A DNA stretch of 64,000 nt from Mycocentrospora acerina (taxonomy: Eukaryota > Ascomycota > Dothideomycetes > Pleosporales): positions 372,001 through 436,000 of the forward strand of contig JAKUHH010000177.1 in the NCBI GenBank assembly GCA_022701365.1, read 5' to 3'. Position numbers and translations under genes: made by a program. Positions 1 to 12,471 of the stretch are shown in pieces. Position 1 is the first letter of the stretch. Each line of letters begins with the position of its first letter. The notes beneath the pieces are model-generated. The model was not told the origin of the DNA and did not search any database. It saw nothing but the letters and a program-made list of their open reading frames with translations.

Positions 1-2
1 AG

Positions 3-3000
3 TCAGGTGATCGTCTGCACATCCTTATCGCCCTTGGTCCTGACCTAGGCGAAGACGAATTGACAATGGATATCCACCGTAATTCGAAGATCATTGCCGA
101 GGCTATCATTCAGGCGACATGCGAGCACCATTTGGGCATGTCGCGTGATCACTCCATGCTTGCTCAGTTAGTGGCCGTCGAAGATTCTGGTGATTCTGAA
201 GTTCCTCTACCTGAGAACATCAAGCGCCATTTGGAAACATCTGCATCTGAGCGCGCTCGTGTCATCAGCACTGGCAACAAGGTCCTACTTCGCCATCTCT
301 GCCTCGGCGTTGACCCTGACATCGAGTGGGACGATCTTCACCAGGACATCAGGTCTTTCCTCCTCAAGCTTCTTTCTGGCCAGTTCGATCCCTTGTCTTC
401 CTTCGAGCAAAACTGGATCGCTTCGCGTGGCTGTGTTACTGATGCTGTTGGATCTGACGAATTCATCGCCCGCTATGACCTCAGCGCCGCTCTGACAACC
501 TCGACTATCGCCTACGCTAAGGTACTTACTCGCAGCCAAGGCATTCACGGTAACAAGCTCAACGACATGGACGACCTCTACCTCAACGATGCCGAGGTCT
601 TCGCCAACTCAAACCTCAAGGTAAACGTAGCTCGCCGTGGTCCCGCCTCACGCTTCATCTTCCGTGTCACGCGCATCTGGAAATCCTGCCTTAAATTTCT
701 CATTCTTTCTCTCGTTGCTGATCCTGAGTACCAGCGAGAGCTGGACTGGATGATTCGCACTCAGCCGCTCTTTATTCACTGGCCTGTAACTTTCTTCCTC
801 AACGCTATTTGGTCGTACACAAAGTTCCTGCAAAATCTCATCATCCCTGTCGTCCTGTTTCATGGCCGAGCCAATATCACTCAGTTCCAGAGCAACATTC
901 AGGGAATGAAGACCATTCTCCAGAAGAACCGCGTTGTCGTTGAGAACCTTCGTGGTCCTTCAACCTGCTTCTGGTCTCGCCAGGCAGATGGCAGCATTCG
1001 TCTTAGCCAATACAATGGTAACCACGAGAAGGAACCTGACAATATCAAGCAACTGGTCGCCATCAACACCTATGGCGAGAAGTTCTTGTTGCAACAGCGT
1101 GAAGAGTACAAGGGCGAGAAAATGATGAACATGTTCACATACGAGTATCCCCAGGGCAAGAAAACCAACAAACTGCCTATTCAGAGGCAGTGCATCCAGG
1201 GTAAGCTCAGCGGCGAAATCGTCCAGTACGACTGGAGAGGCTATATTACCACCGGATCCACCTTCCGTGGTGTTAACCCCGTTCAATTCACCTACTGGTA
1301 CCGACGAAGCGCCAAGTTTGAAGATGAACTTCTCCGTGGCGAGTTTGTCTTCCCCCACATCACTATCCGTATCATGTGGAGTATGCCTCCTCGTACCCAC
1401 CCTGAGCGACTTGACGACTGGGTGCCGTTCCCTAAGGTTACAGAAGCCACCTTCATCGAGGGTCCAGACGTTCATCACGCAACTTGGGCCTATGAGCACA
1501 AGTTCCATCCGACTATCTCTACCACACTTAACGGTGTTGATATTGACACTCCTCCTATGATTCGCGAGGATTGGTTCCACGTTCTGGAGAAACCCCAAAA
1601 GCTCGGCTTCCTTAGTGACAACCCACTCAACAACTTTTCTTCGATCTCCTCAAACATTATTACGCGTACACTTGGCCTTAACGTTAAACGTTATCCTATG
1701 TCAACTTCCCATGCCCGAACCCAACTTTGGAAGCTCTGGAAGAGTGGTCAGTCCCTCGATGCTGTCACTGCTCGCTGGCTCGATGAGAGCCTGCTCCGCA
1801 AGGACAGCATGCTCAAGTCTTACTGGCGCAATCGTGATTGGGGCATGCTCAACCGTGCAACCCAGTACCTCGATACCCACGCTGATTCCATCATGGCACG
1901 AACTGATGTTGATTCTGAGATCAGTGCATGGGTGCACGTTGCCTACAAGATGTCTGATCTGTACAGCTTTGGCTCAGGCGGTGACACCACGATCAACACA
2001 CGTACTCATTCCGGCCAAATCCAGGATTCTGATGATGAGCTCCATGTAATGGCTATGGACACTTCTACTTGGCCGTACGAGCCTGGAGGTGTTTCTGCCT
2101 GTCGTCGTGACATGGTCAACGATCTGAAGACGACAAAGTGGCACATTGTCGCTGAGATGGCTCACGACTACGGTGTTCCCAAGTTCCAGATTGAACGCAA
2201 CGTTAAGTCACTTACAGTTTTGCCGCTCTGGGGTCTCGATTTCCTCAACCCTACCCATGGCATGCTTCGAAACACCCTCGACTCTGAGGTTGTAGAGAGA
2301 TCATATGACACTAGGACGTCGGATATTCGCAAACACTTCATTCCTATCCTCACTAGCTTGGTACAATGCTCAAGAAACCACAACCTAACCCGTCAACATC
2401 TTGAGGAGGCTACTAAGGCTCTATGCGATCTGAACACCTACTTTGAGTCGGCGCGCAGTTGGAACGACGTCTGGAGCAGTGAAACTGTCAAGAGCACATG
2501 GCGTGAGCTATGGTTGGCTGAAGACGTGCCCGGCGCCTTGAACGTTTCTGAATGGTGGGATTACGAGAAGCCAACCATGCAGCAGCTCGACCAAGCTCTG
2601 AATTTGTGGTGCCGTTACCTTTTCATCTTCTCCACTCCAGTGCCCGAGAAGATTCCCGACATCTTCCAAGCGTCTCATCATTTCACTGGAGCCACGTACG
2701 GTATTCTCTGCAAGGTCAAGCGCAAGGTCAGTCTTCACGTGTGGGATCACTGTATCTCCTTCCGTGAGTTCACCGTCTTCATGTCTTCCGCTGTGTCCTT
2801 CGACATGCCTTTCGTCAACAGCTCTCTCATGTCGCTCGGCCACTTGGCTTGTATTCTCCTTGAGCACCACGCCGATGTTGTTCTTCCTTGCTGCGATTAC
2901 TACAATCCTGGTTGGGAGGTTGAGCTTGGTACTCATGAAGGTGTTCTCCAACATCGCCGCGCCTTTGCTCGCAAGATCGACCCTGTCGTCAACGGTATCT

Positions 3001-4022
3001 GTAACATGGACAAGTTTGAGCCTATCAAGGAGATCAAGACTGATACCCCTACCGTGGTCATGTTGTCCCACGTCCAGTACGTCAAGGATATCAAGAACGC
3101 CATCATGGCGACCGATCTTATCGTCAACAAGTGGGGTTTCAAGGACTACCGCCTGCACATCTACGGAGACATGGAGCGCGCTGCCGGTCACTCAACCGAG
3201 TGTCAAGAACTTATCGCCTCCAAGGGTCTCGGCGACGCCTGTGTGCTCAAAGGTCTTGGTAACGCTTCTCTCGTCCTCCAAGACGCCTGGATTTTCCTCA
3301 ACTCTTCCATCTCCGAGGGACTACCCTTGGCTATGGGTGAAGCTGCTTTGACCGGTGTACCTGTCGTCTGTACCGACGTCGGTGCCTCTTTCTGTGTCGT
3401 TACAAACCGAACCACTGGTGAACCCTTCTCTGAAGTCGTTCCTCCTAACGATTGCGAGTCACTCGCCCGTGCACAAGTCAACATTCTCGCTCTCCTTGGT
3501 AAATGGGCTCCTCACGCTGAGGATGCTCCTGGCTTCGTTCCTCCGGTCCTATCTTACCCCAACCCCTCTCCTGAGGAAGTCAAGGCTATATCTGCCCGCA
3601 TGTACGAGAAGAAGGACTACCGTCGTAAGCTCGGTATGACCGGTCGTGACAACGTTCTCAAGAACTTCAACTCAGAGCGTTATCTTCGCGAGCACGAACA
3701 GATGCTCTGGGTCGGAAAATACAGGTCGCCCAGCTACCAGGAAGCGGTGGCCAAGTACAACTTCAGCAACACCCATGGTGCCTTCCCCCAGGCCAACAGC
3801 GCTTATCCTTCTGCTGGCCCATCGGTTGATCCGTCTCGCAATAACTCGTCGACTGGCCTTCCTCTGATGGGCGACCGTGAGAAGAAGAGCTTCGGCCTCT
3901 CCATGACATCGCTGCCCAGAGTTCCTAGTACACCTCGTCTTACGCCAGACAGGTGGTCTAGCGCACCGAGCAGCAGGGCAAGCAGTATTTGGAAGTTCAA
4001 GCCTGAACAGGCACCGTGGTAA
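3..4022 (+). CDS. PelF-like GT4 family glycosyltransferase, 5' end outside window
   Basis: The frame is open from the first complete codon of the window with no start required, so the N-terminus lies to the left; 1,339 residues are visible before the stop. About residue 690-750 (counted in the visible part) there is YEPGGVSACRRDMV, the GGVS signature of the PelF/DUF3492 N-lobe. The C-terminal third is a GT-B glycosyltransferase lobe with SISEGLPLAMGEAALTG, whose two Glu residues have the E-x7-E spacing used by GT4 enzymes to bind the nucleotide-sugar donor. A long middle region has hydrophobic stretches (for example FLILSLVADPEY, VTFFLNAIWSY) suggesting membrane association. The last 90 residues are Ser/Pro rich. 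Family knowledge: PelF makes a cationic exopolysaccharide in bacteria and related fungal GT4 enzymes act in cell-wall or matrix polysaccharide synthesis. The exact polysaccharide here is unknown. No intron is needed in the visible part. Confidence 0.85.
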   Translation, partial: SGDRLHILIALGPDLGEDELTMDIHRNSKIIAEAIIQATCEHHLGMSRDHSMLAQLVAVEDSGDSEVPLPENIKRHLETSASERARVISTGNKVLLRHLCLGVDPDIEWDDLHQDIRSFLLKLLSGQFDPLSSFEQNWIASRGCVTDAVGSDEFIARYDLSAALTTSTIAYAKVLTRSQGIHGNKLNDMDDLYLNDAEVFANSNLKVNVARRGPASRFIFRVTRIWKSCLKFLILSLVADPEYQRELDWMIRTQPLFIHWPVTFFLNAIWSYTKFLQNLIIPVVLFHGRANITQFQSNIQGMKTILQKNRVVVENLRGPSTCFWSRQADGSIRLSQYNGNHEKEPDNIKQLVAINTYGEKFLLQQREEYKGEKMMNMFTYEYPQGKKTNKLPIQRQCIQGKLSGEIVQYDWRGYITTGSTFRGVNPVQFTYWYRRSAKFEDELLRGEFVFPHITIRIMWSMPPRTHPERLDDWVPFPKVTEATFIEGPDVHHATWAYEHKFHPTISTTLNGVDIDTPPMIREDWFHVLEKPQKLGFLSDNPLNNFSSISSNIITRTLGLNVKRYPMSTSHARTQLWKLWKSGQSLDAVTARWLDESLLRKDSMLKSYWRNRDWGMLNRATQYLDTHADSIMARTDVDSEISAWVHVAYKMSDLYSFGSGGDTTINTRTHSGQIQDSDDELHVMAMDTSTWPYEPGGVSACRRDMVNDLKTTKWHIVAEMAHDYGVPKFQIERNVKSLTVLPLWGLDFLNPTHGMLRNTLDSEVVERSYDTRTSDIRKHFIPILTSLVQCSRNHNLTRQHLEEATKALCDLNTYFESARSWNDVWSSETVKSTWRELWLAEDVPGALNVSEWWDYEKPTMQQLDQALNLWCRYLFIFSTPVPEKIPDIFQASHHFTGATYGILCKVKRKVSLHVWDHCISFREFTVFMSSAVSFDMPFVNSSLMSLGHLACILLEHHADVVLPCCDYYNPGWEVELGTHEGVLQHRRAFARKIDPVVNGICNMDKFEPIKEIKTDTPTVVMLSHVQYVKDIKNAIMATDLIVNKWGFKDYRLHIYGDMERAAGHSTECQELIASKGLGDACVLKGLGNASLVLQDAWIFLNSSISEGLPLAMGEAALTGVPVVCTDVGASFCVVTNRTTGEPFSEVVPPNDCESLARAQVNILALLGKWAPHAEDAPGFVPPVLSYPNPSPEEVKAISARMYEKKDYRRKLGMTGRDNVLKNFNSERYLREHEQMLWVGKYRSPSYQEAVAKYNFSNTHGAFPQANSAYPSAGPSVDPSRNNSSTGLPLMGDREKKSFGLSMTSLPRVPSTPRLTPDRWSSAPSSRASSIWKFKPEQAPW

Positions 4023-4724
4023 ACGGAAGAAAAGGACCACAGGATGGGACGAAGCGACACGATACCCTTTTCTTTTCTATTGGATGAATTGACATGTTTT
4101 GTCGACATCTTCCTGTACATATCTGGCCAGCTGATGTGTAGCAGCCAGGCCTTTAACATTTACTCTCTTTATTTTATGCTGAGATCTGAAAAGGAAGTTT
4201 GAAGCGATTACTTACTAGCTTGTAAGGGAGATTGGGGGCGTAATGATTTCTTTATTAGAATGCAGCTTAGATTGAACACTCACTTGGATGAATCTCTTTA
4301 CTATATATCAATACCAATACCAATACCAAGAACTATTTCATTATGCCACTCCTTTTTCTTTAGCGACACCAACAGGTAGACGCTAACACAAAACATGTTC
4401 TGAACCCGTCAATGTAAGTACAAGTGCGAGAAACGCGACATGGCCTCAAGGCGTGCGGTAAGATGCGCATTCGTGATCAGCAGTGCGAACCCTCGACCCT
4501 TCCCGCCGCAAACGCGTTACTCAGTGTAGCACGTTCTCATCTACACGTCCGAGCACTGCGCTCGGTTAGAATATTCCATCTCCCGAGGATGGCGCGCTTC
4601 AATCAGGCAACCAGGCCCAGATGGCGCCGCGGCCAGTGTTGCCTACTGTTGTGCCGTGTCTTGACATCCAACTCCTTCCTTTAAAGCATTCCCACCCTCA
4701 CGATATGAAGGCCATCGATTCGCC
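4023..4724. other. Intergenic: GT4 3' end and NLR-like gene promoter
   Basis: About 0.7 kb without a convincing gene. It should hold the 3'-UTR of the glycosyltransferase gene and the promoter of the NACHT-ankyrin gene. A short run of the hexamer AATACC occurs at about 4308-4330. The 86-codon frame at 4424-4684 has no recognisable character and I do not call it. Confidence 0.5.
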
Positions 4725-7700
4725 ATGGCCTCCAACTCAAGTAACCTCAGCGATACTGATGCTGTGATGATCGATCGTGATGACATCAGCAACTATAACC
4801 CAGAGCAACTTCTTCCCGAATCTCCAGAGAACATCAGGAGAATCAGACAATGGCTTGGCCCCACTGAATACAATCTGCCCAGCGGCGAGTACCGTAAGCA
4901 CCTCGCGTCTCATGTTCCTGGAACGGGGTCCTGGATTACTTCCAGTCCTGTGTATGAACAATGGCTACAGTCTGAGAAGCATTGTCTCCTTTGGATCAAA
5001 GTACAAGCCAGCCTCTGAGCGTTGCTAGAACCCCATCTAACATGACATAGGGAATTTCTGGATCTGGCAAGTCTGTTGTTGCGGCGCATCTCATTGACCA
5101 GCTCTCGCGATCGAATCCTGGTATTCCGGTGCTGTACTTCTTCTTTCGCCAAATCATTGACGCGAACCATGAGCCGGTTGCATTGCTGCGTGACTGGCTG
5201 GATCAAGTGCTCGATTACAGTCCTCCTTTGCAGAAACGACTTATGGAGCAATTGCTTGCTGGGCAGTCCATTGGTAGCATGACGATGGAAGACCATTGGA
5301 GTAATCTACATCTTGCGTTCATGAACCTGCCGGGCAAGGTCTATTGTGTGGCAGATGCGCTGGATGAGATGAATCTGGGTAACGACGCGTTCCTTGCGGC
5401 TCTGGGCGAGTTCACACAACATGGACTTGACAAAGTCAAGATTTTGATTACGAGCCGCCCTGTTCCTAGCGTGGAAGCGCCGTTGAGGAAGAGCAATGCG
5501 TTGCACATTCGTCTAGATGAAAAGATGGTCGATGCAGATATCGCCAGCTATGTTCGCCAATGTCTACAGAATACCTCGATCAGCAACATCGACCAGGAGC
5601 GGATTAGGAGTGCGGTGCCTGGCCGCGCAAACGGCTTGTTTCTCTATGCCAAATTGGCAATGGATTCGTTTCTCGAGCCTGCAGCGTCCGTCAACGATGT
5701 TCTCTTAGCTCTTCCGTCAGACCTCAACGAACTGTATACCAGTCTGTTGCGAGAGCATGCGCGAAGGTCTAACGTATCTGAAGACCTCCAGCTGCTGATT
5801 CTGCAATGGGTCACGCATGCCACACGACCTTTGCGACTCCTTGAAATAGCAGAAATGATCAACGCTACGCAGTCACTAACAAAAGTCAAGGACCTGAAGC
5901 ATTCGAAAGAAATTGTACGCGCCGCTGTTGGTCCGCTGCTTGAAATCTTTCCTGATGAGACACTGTGTGTCATTCATCATTCATTCACCGAATATCTTCG
6001 AGGCTCAACCCGCAAAAGTGACGACGAGGGCGTTCCAATTCTCTACCAAGAGTCCACACATGCAAACCTTGCACACGCGTGTGTTACGTACTTACAGTCT
6101 GGCTGCTTGAACGGGATCGGTTTACCACAAGATGATTCGGATTCTGATGGAGACGAAGATGATTTCTTCAAAGATGATTATGGTATGGATTCTTGCGACA
6201 GTGAGTACATGGGCGAGTCGAGACGCCATTGGGTTAGTGAAGAGGAACTTCAAGCAAAACTCAGTCATCCATTTATGATATACGCTGTGAAGAATTGGTA
6301 TATCCATGCTGAAAGAGCCATGGCTCCTAGAAACGATCAGATTCGACTCAACAGTGCATTAGACAGTTTTCTAGAGAATGAACAGCAACGTATCGCCTGG
6401 CTCACACTTCGCTGGGGAGGCGAGGAGAAGGCGCTTTGCAGTGTAACGCCTCTTCACATTGCTGCTAGAAATGGCCTGACCTCGTATGCGCGCCATCTTT
6501 TGCTCGCAAACACCGACCTCCAAGTCGACGCATGCGACTCAGATGGGAGAACGGCTTTGTGGTGGGCAAGCAAATCTGGACATGGCGACATTATCCGCTT
6601 GCTAATGGCCCATGATGCAGACCCCAACCAGGGGGAAAATCGAGGTCTGAAACCTCTGCATGTGGCTGCTAGTAGAAATCATGTTGAAGCCGTCAAAGCA
6701 CTATTACAGGCTGGTGTCGATCCGCTTGTCAAAAAAAGAGACGATGAAAGTATATCATCCAGAACAATACAGTCATCGGCCTTGAGCTACGCTTGCTCCA
6801 ACGGGCACCTCGAAACCCTTGAGGCATTCCTTCCTTTCCTAAGTGGAATCGAGACTGTCTATAAGACTCTAGCCTGGGCTGCTGAGAGCGGCCAAGCAAA
6901 GCTTGTGAAGCGGTTGATTCAGTACCCAGGTATTAATGTGAACACTAAAATTGGTACAGATACGGCCTTGGTATTAGCGTGCGGCGCATGTGATCGAGAA
7001 ACTATCACGGCACTTATTGAAGCAGGTGCTGATGTGACCATTCTCTGCGAGAGCCGCAGGCGCAGGCCTGGATATGAAAATGAATCCCATAGTTCCGGAA
7101 TCACGAAGCCCAGCGACCCTTTGCGAGGCGACACAGCATTACATGCCCTTTTCGATAGTAACAGGACACGCAGATTACATGATTCAGGTAGCACCAGAAA
7201 AGGTGGGTTGGGCCCCGAAGACTACCAGTATCTCATAGATCTTCTTGTCCGAAGAGGAGTGAACGTCAACCATAGAACGCAATCTGGCCAAAATGCACTG
7301 CAACTTGCCGTTAGTAGCGGATCAGCGCCTCTGGCAGCAATAAAGTTGCTGCTAGAAGCTGGAGCCGATACAAATGCTATTGATGATGATGGCTGCGCTC
7401 CCATACATGGAGCACTCCGATCCCGAGAAATTCTCGGCATTTTGATCGATCATGGAGCGGACATCAATTTGCAGACACAAAAAGACGGCAGCACAGTTCT
7501 ATTTAACATGCTTAGAACTTGGCAGATTGGTTCTCTGTCGCGATTACTGGAGTATGGACCTGACCTAACGTTGAAGGATAATCAAGGCAATGGTGCTCTT
7601 CACCTGGCCTTCTCAATAATGCTTCTGGAACCTGCCACTATTCAGGCACTTGTCAATGCTGGAGCTGACCCCAATGACACAAACCGCGCTGGCGAAACTT

Positions 7701-10700
7701 GCTTGCATGTTATAAAGTATTATTCAGAGAATATTCTAGACATACTTGTTAAAGCAGGAGCAGATACGAATGCCAGAGACGGCAGTGGTGCAACTGTACT
7801 GTTTAGAGTCTTGCGAAATCAGTTTCGTCTAGTGCAGGAAGAGTACCAAGGCCTTCGGTTCCTCATACAGCACGGAGCAGACGTATCTTTAAGAGATTTT
7901 AAGGGTAAAACCTTGCTCCACGAAGCAGTAGCTGGACAAAAGAACTTGGAATCTTTGTTAGGTCTTGGTTTGGACTTCGCATCCGTTGACCACCAGGGGA
8001 ATTCACTTCTTCACGAGCTTGCCAATCTTGTTAATGTACATGATTTGGTACGTCAAAAAAATCACTTGCTTGTTTGGAAGTACCTCCTGAGAGCAGGAGT
8101 ACAACCAAATGGACGTAACAATCTAGGACGCACTCCTCTTCATCAGTTGTGTAGCAGGATAAGTGACCAATCGATTCAGATAACAAATAGCATGCCACTG
8201 CTCGAAATCGCCACATTGGACAGAGAGCTTGTCAATTCTCAGGATCGCTTTGGGCTTTCAGCACTACATCTAGCCGTCACAGTTTCGGAACACATTACGA
8301 AGAAGCTGCTTGTTGCAGGAGCAAACCCGACAATGTCCACATTTGAGGGTCTAACACCACTGCACCTAGCTGCTCGTGCGAGACAGTGTAATTGCATAGG
8401 CCTGCTCCTTGAATATATTGGGGGTGCAAAGAAAGATGCTGTAGATGCAAAAGACGTGAAAGGGCGCACACCACTGTACTATGCTTGTCGATCGGGACAA
8501 ATAGAATCAGTCCAACTATTAGTTGATGCAGGAGCAAACGTCACAAATGAAAGTCTATTTCAAGCATGCGTGGAGTATGAAGAGGAGCAAGCACTTTGGG
8601 TACATCCTAGGCATGAAGCTGATATCGAAGCAAACCTCGACGCTGGTGCGCTCACCATTGAAGATACCTCACGACCGAAGTTTCCTTGGATCACCCCAGT
8701 CAAACATTACGGTTACCCATACTTACTGTCGTACGATTCAACCCGTTTGGAGGAAATTATCAACATACTCTTATGCAATGGCACGGACGGGGCAGATCTT
8801 AACAGTGCTATCAATTCCGCCGCGGATGCGCAATCTCACTACGCTTTTAGATGCCTCGTCGAAGCCCGCAACCGACTGAACATACCCGTAGCTCCAAATA
8901 CAGTGACAGATATACGATACTTGGAACAGTCGTTGAAGATGACCCAGGAAGCTGAACTACAGGCCTATCGGGAGTATACGAAAGCGGATACCCCAACGCA
9001 ACAGACAATAACTACCCTAATAAGAAAGCGGCAGTATCACGTCATAAAGGCATTTCCCCACACTATCGCCGAGCCCGAGTTGCTATGGTTTGCCCGCTAC
9101 GGCTTCTATGAGTTACTTGACCATGTTTTCACTTCAATCTTACAACAAGTTACGAAGAAGGGCCTTCAAGGTCGTCTTGATGATACACAGAGACTATCAT
9201 CCTCGATACTTCTCTCGGCTCTTAGTTGCACCGAACCAAATATGGATGTAGTTCGCCTTCTTGTAGATAAATTCCACGCCGATGTCAACTTTGTTCATAG
9301 AAAAGAGTCTACGGAAGAGAGCACATTGGGCTATGTGGCCCAAGGCGGACACTGGTGGCACGTCGCTCTCGCTCTTCCGTTCCTGCTCCAACACGGTGCA
9401 AATCTAGAGAGCAAGAATTTTAATATGGGAACTCCGCTGCATGCAGCATTATCAGGTCGTGGAGTATATAGCAAAGATGCAGCGAGAGCATTGGTCCTAG
9501 CCGGAGCCGACGTCAACGCTGTCAAGGTCAACTCCGATGGAAAAGAGCTATGTTGTCTTACTCTAGCTGGTGACGACGTAGAGCTCATTGAGCTTCTGAT
9601 CTCAAATGGAGCAACAGTCACGCCTGACGTAATATATGGGGCTGTAGACCGGCTCGATGTTGATCTACTAGGCACCTTGCTTGTGGGCGATGTGGATCTC
9701 AATGTCTCCAAGATATGTACATATAACAGCAAAAAGTATAGTTGCCCCCTGTTATTCCACGCTGCCGCAAATCACGGTACCTACCGATCCGAACTAGAAC
9801 CCCAGGCTCCACAGGTTGCAATCAAGGTTGCGAAAGTCGTCAACGTGCTCCTTTCTCACGCAGCAAACCCTCTTGCGACATTCAGACAAAAGCCAGAGCA
9901 CCAAGAATTGACTATTCTGCACGAACTTATACGCCAGGGTGAGATTGTACACCCATTCCTGACAATTCCAGGACTGGACTTCAATCGTCGCGATGCGCAT
10001 GGTTGCACGGTCTTCCATGCGGTCTGCCAGGTCAAGCACGGTGTCGACGCAGTTCTCGACATCTTGTGTTTGGGAGAAAACGAAAAGTCTTCACTCCCGT
10101 CATTTCTCGACAAAATGCTCGACGGTGGCGCTGATGCGCTGGCTTGTGACAACGACGGTCGCAATGCTCTTCACTACTTGTCTCGTGGTGATGACCAAAG
10201 CTCCCGTTTTCAACCTTCCAATACATCCGCTATATCTCGGCTTGCAGCAGAATACCCAGCTCTCGTCAATCAAAAAGATTGTGAAGGAAAGACCCCCCTG
10301 CAATTCGCTCTTGGTTTCGCAGTCCGTACTCGAGACCTTGGACCCGCTCAAGCCTTACTCGACACTGGAGCCAACTTCACACTAACCGACAATGACGGTA
10401 ATACAGCTTTACATATCCTCGCGTATGGTTTTGCTGAATTTTCCCAAATTCGCGACTTGTTTATCAAACTTAGAAATAAAGGACTAGACACCAACGCACA
10501 GAATGAATACGGTGAAACGCCTGCATTCAATGTCTTTAGACATAATTCTCTTCTGTACTCGCACACAAAGAATTCAGCACAGCATGAAGGTTTCCCGCAT
10601 TACCCAGATGTTTGTCGTCTACTCCTCGAAGCGGGCGCCGACTTGAAGCATAAAGATAAGAAAAATAGAACACTTCTCCATATCATAGCGCTAGGTCATG

Positions 10701-10894
10701 TACAATCATTCAAGGCTCTCATGGACTTCGGCTTGGATCCACTAGATGAGGACGATGATCAGAGAACGGCAGTTGACATTGCGACTGCTTGTGGAAATAG
10801 GGAAGTCATGGTTTTGTTTGAGAAGAAAACTGGGGATATATTGCAGCCTGTCTTAAGGACCTCAATAGGCGATTATCTAAAGCAGTTGACTTAA
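4725..10894 (+). CDS. NACHT-ankyrin STAND (NLR-like) protein
   Basis: Two exons, 4725-5000 and 5051-10894, joined in phase 0 over a 50-bp intron with CTAAC near its end; the product is 2,039 residues. Residues 93-100 are the P-loop GISGSGKS, 194-198 the Walker B DALDE and 226-229 TSRP, the sensor motif of fungal NACHT proteins. HHSFTEYL further on matches the winged-helix part. Before the P-loop there are only 92 residues, containing the GTGSWI/YEQWLQS element that precedes many fungal NACHT domains but no recognisable effector domain. From about residue 556 to the end there are well over twenty ankyrin repeats (TPLHIAARNG, ALHLAV, LLEAGAD type). An acidic linker (DDSDSDGDEDDFFKDD) separates the two halves. 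Family knowledge: such proteins act as signal-sensing switches in fungal heterokaryon incompatibility or self/non-self recognition. The ligand and output are unknown. Another possible start at the Met codon 4768 would remove 14 residues. Confidence 0.9.
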
Positions 10895-12471
10895 TTTGGG
10901 CTCTGAGCGCCGAGTGGAGTATCTTTTCAGGCAGGAAACCCAGAAAGCATGCATAAACAAAATTAACAGGGAGGGCACGAGAGAACCGTGGCGAGAATGA
11001 GAACGGGTAAGGTCATGTCAAAGTATTAATGCCTACGTTTGCCGAAATTCTCATCGACCCGTCTTTTTCTCCAATGTCATTGTATAATAATTGTCCTTTG
11101 TTTTCTTTCAATACTCAGCCTCTACAATCTGGTCCAAGCTGTGATGTTCGGCGGAAGAATCACTCAACTAGTGTTATCCTTTCGTACGTATAAAAAATCA
11201 AAATATCCAGATCCTCTCCACATATCTCACAATTTCCTGATTCTACCAATGTGCCATGACCTATGCCTCTCCGCCGTTATCTCCCGTATACTCACTTTGA
11301 CTAAATGGTGTCTGTTGCTCGCGGCCTACATTTGATAAACATATGGTCCTAGGAGCGCATAGTTTAGAGTCGTAGCGTAAAGGTGTGCAAAACAGTGATG
11401 CATTGAAAAGGTATCATTAGGATCAACACGACCTATTTGTAGCGCATCCTGGAGAACAATATGCATATCGGCGTGTTTCGAGTATTTTGTGCACTTTAGG
11501 ATTGACGAAAGTGCCTCCGTTACAAGGGTTCTGGCATTCGCCTCGGCCCTGTCCTCAGCAGCTTGACATGTCTCGACTCGCTGATGCGAAAGTTACGAAC
11601 GAATGTTGTTAGCTTGCATGGAATACTCGCAACAGTCCTCTATCGCTCTCGTTCTCGGTTTCTTGAGCTCCAAATATACGCAGTTTCACTTCCTACTGAA
11701 CTCATGAGTATTTGCGTTCCTCTTCAAGCCGCTGATTATAAAGCTTATCTTCGTTAATGTAAAAGCATTTGTATTTGTGGAAACCTGCCTGCCCATTGCC
11801 CTCTACACTAAGCATGATACCATGTTTGCTCTCAATTGTTTGCTTCCACGTCAATCAGGCTCCTAATGAAGTGATCTACAGTCAGAAAGAAACGTGTGGA
11901 GACCACAATTCTTGACTGACAAGGCATTTCCCTTCAAGAGCTACGGGAAATATTCGTGTGGCGTCATAATAGTTTAGCGTGATTCGTCGTCTGGGTCATG
12001 CGTTGAGGTACGAACGCATGTATGCAGGAATAGCGAGTCATTGCTACGCGCATCTTTGAACTTGGAAAGAATGTCTACAATACATCAGCGGACAGCGTGG
12101 TGGCCTTCACGAATTTTCGATAGCAACGACACTAAATGAGCGATTTGGTGTCGGACAAAATAGCAATAGTGATGTTGCGACGCTCACATCAGGCTTATTT
12201 ACTTTCAGAACCCCGCTAGACACCATAAAAAGGGTAAACGGCCCGATGCTATCATCCTAGCTGGTGCTCCGTCCCTCGGGGTTCGCGATACCAGGTTGTG
12301 GATCTGATAAAATTTGATCAGATAATTTTCGTAAAGCATTGGCAAGCATTGGCATGCATATCACATACAAAATCAGCTGGGCGTCCTTATTCTTGTATAT
12401 CTAGCTTATCTGATCATCTGTGTTCACTTCAGAGTCGAAAATTGGTTTTCGTCGCGCCCGAATCAGTCGAT
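10895..12471. other. Long intergenic spacer
   Basis: About 1.6 kb between the NACHT-ankyrin gene and the transporter gene. Frames of 98 and 64 codons (11039-11335, 11563-11757) have no family resemblance, and I see no tRNA fold or transposon end. It probably holds the NLR 3'-UTR and the transporter promoter; the rest is unexplained. Confidence 0.5.

Noticed and set aside
2508..3191. 227-codon antisense frame inside the glycosyltransferase gene
   Set aside because: It is a shadow of the GT4 lobe coding strand; rich in Val/Asp/Leu/Arg, with no motif.
12270..12300. T-arm-like sequence (GGGGTTCGCGATACC)
   Set aside because: The flanks do not pair into a T stem and no anticodon or D arm can be drawn around it, so it is not a tRNA.
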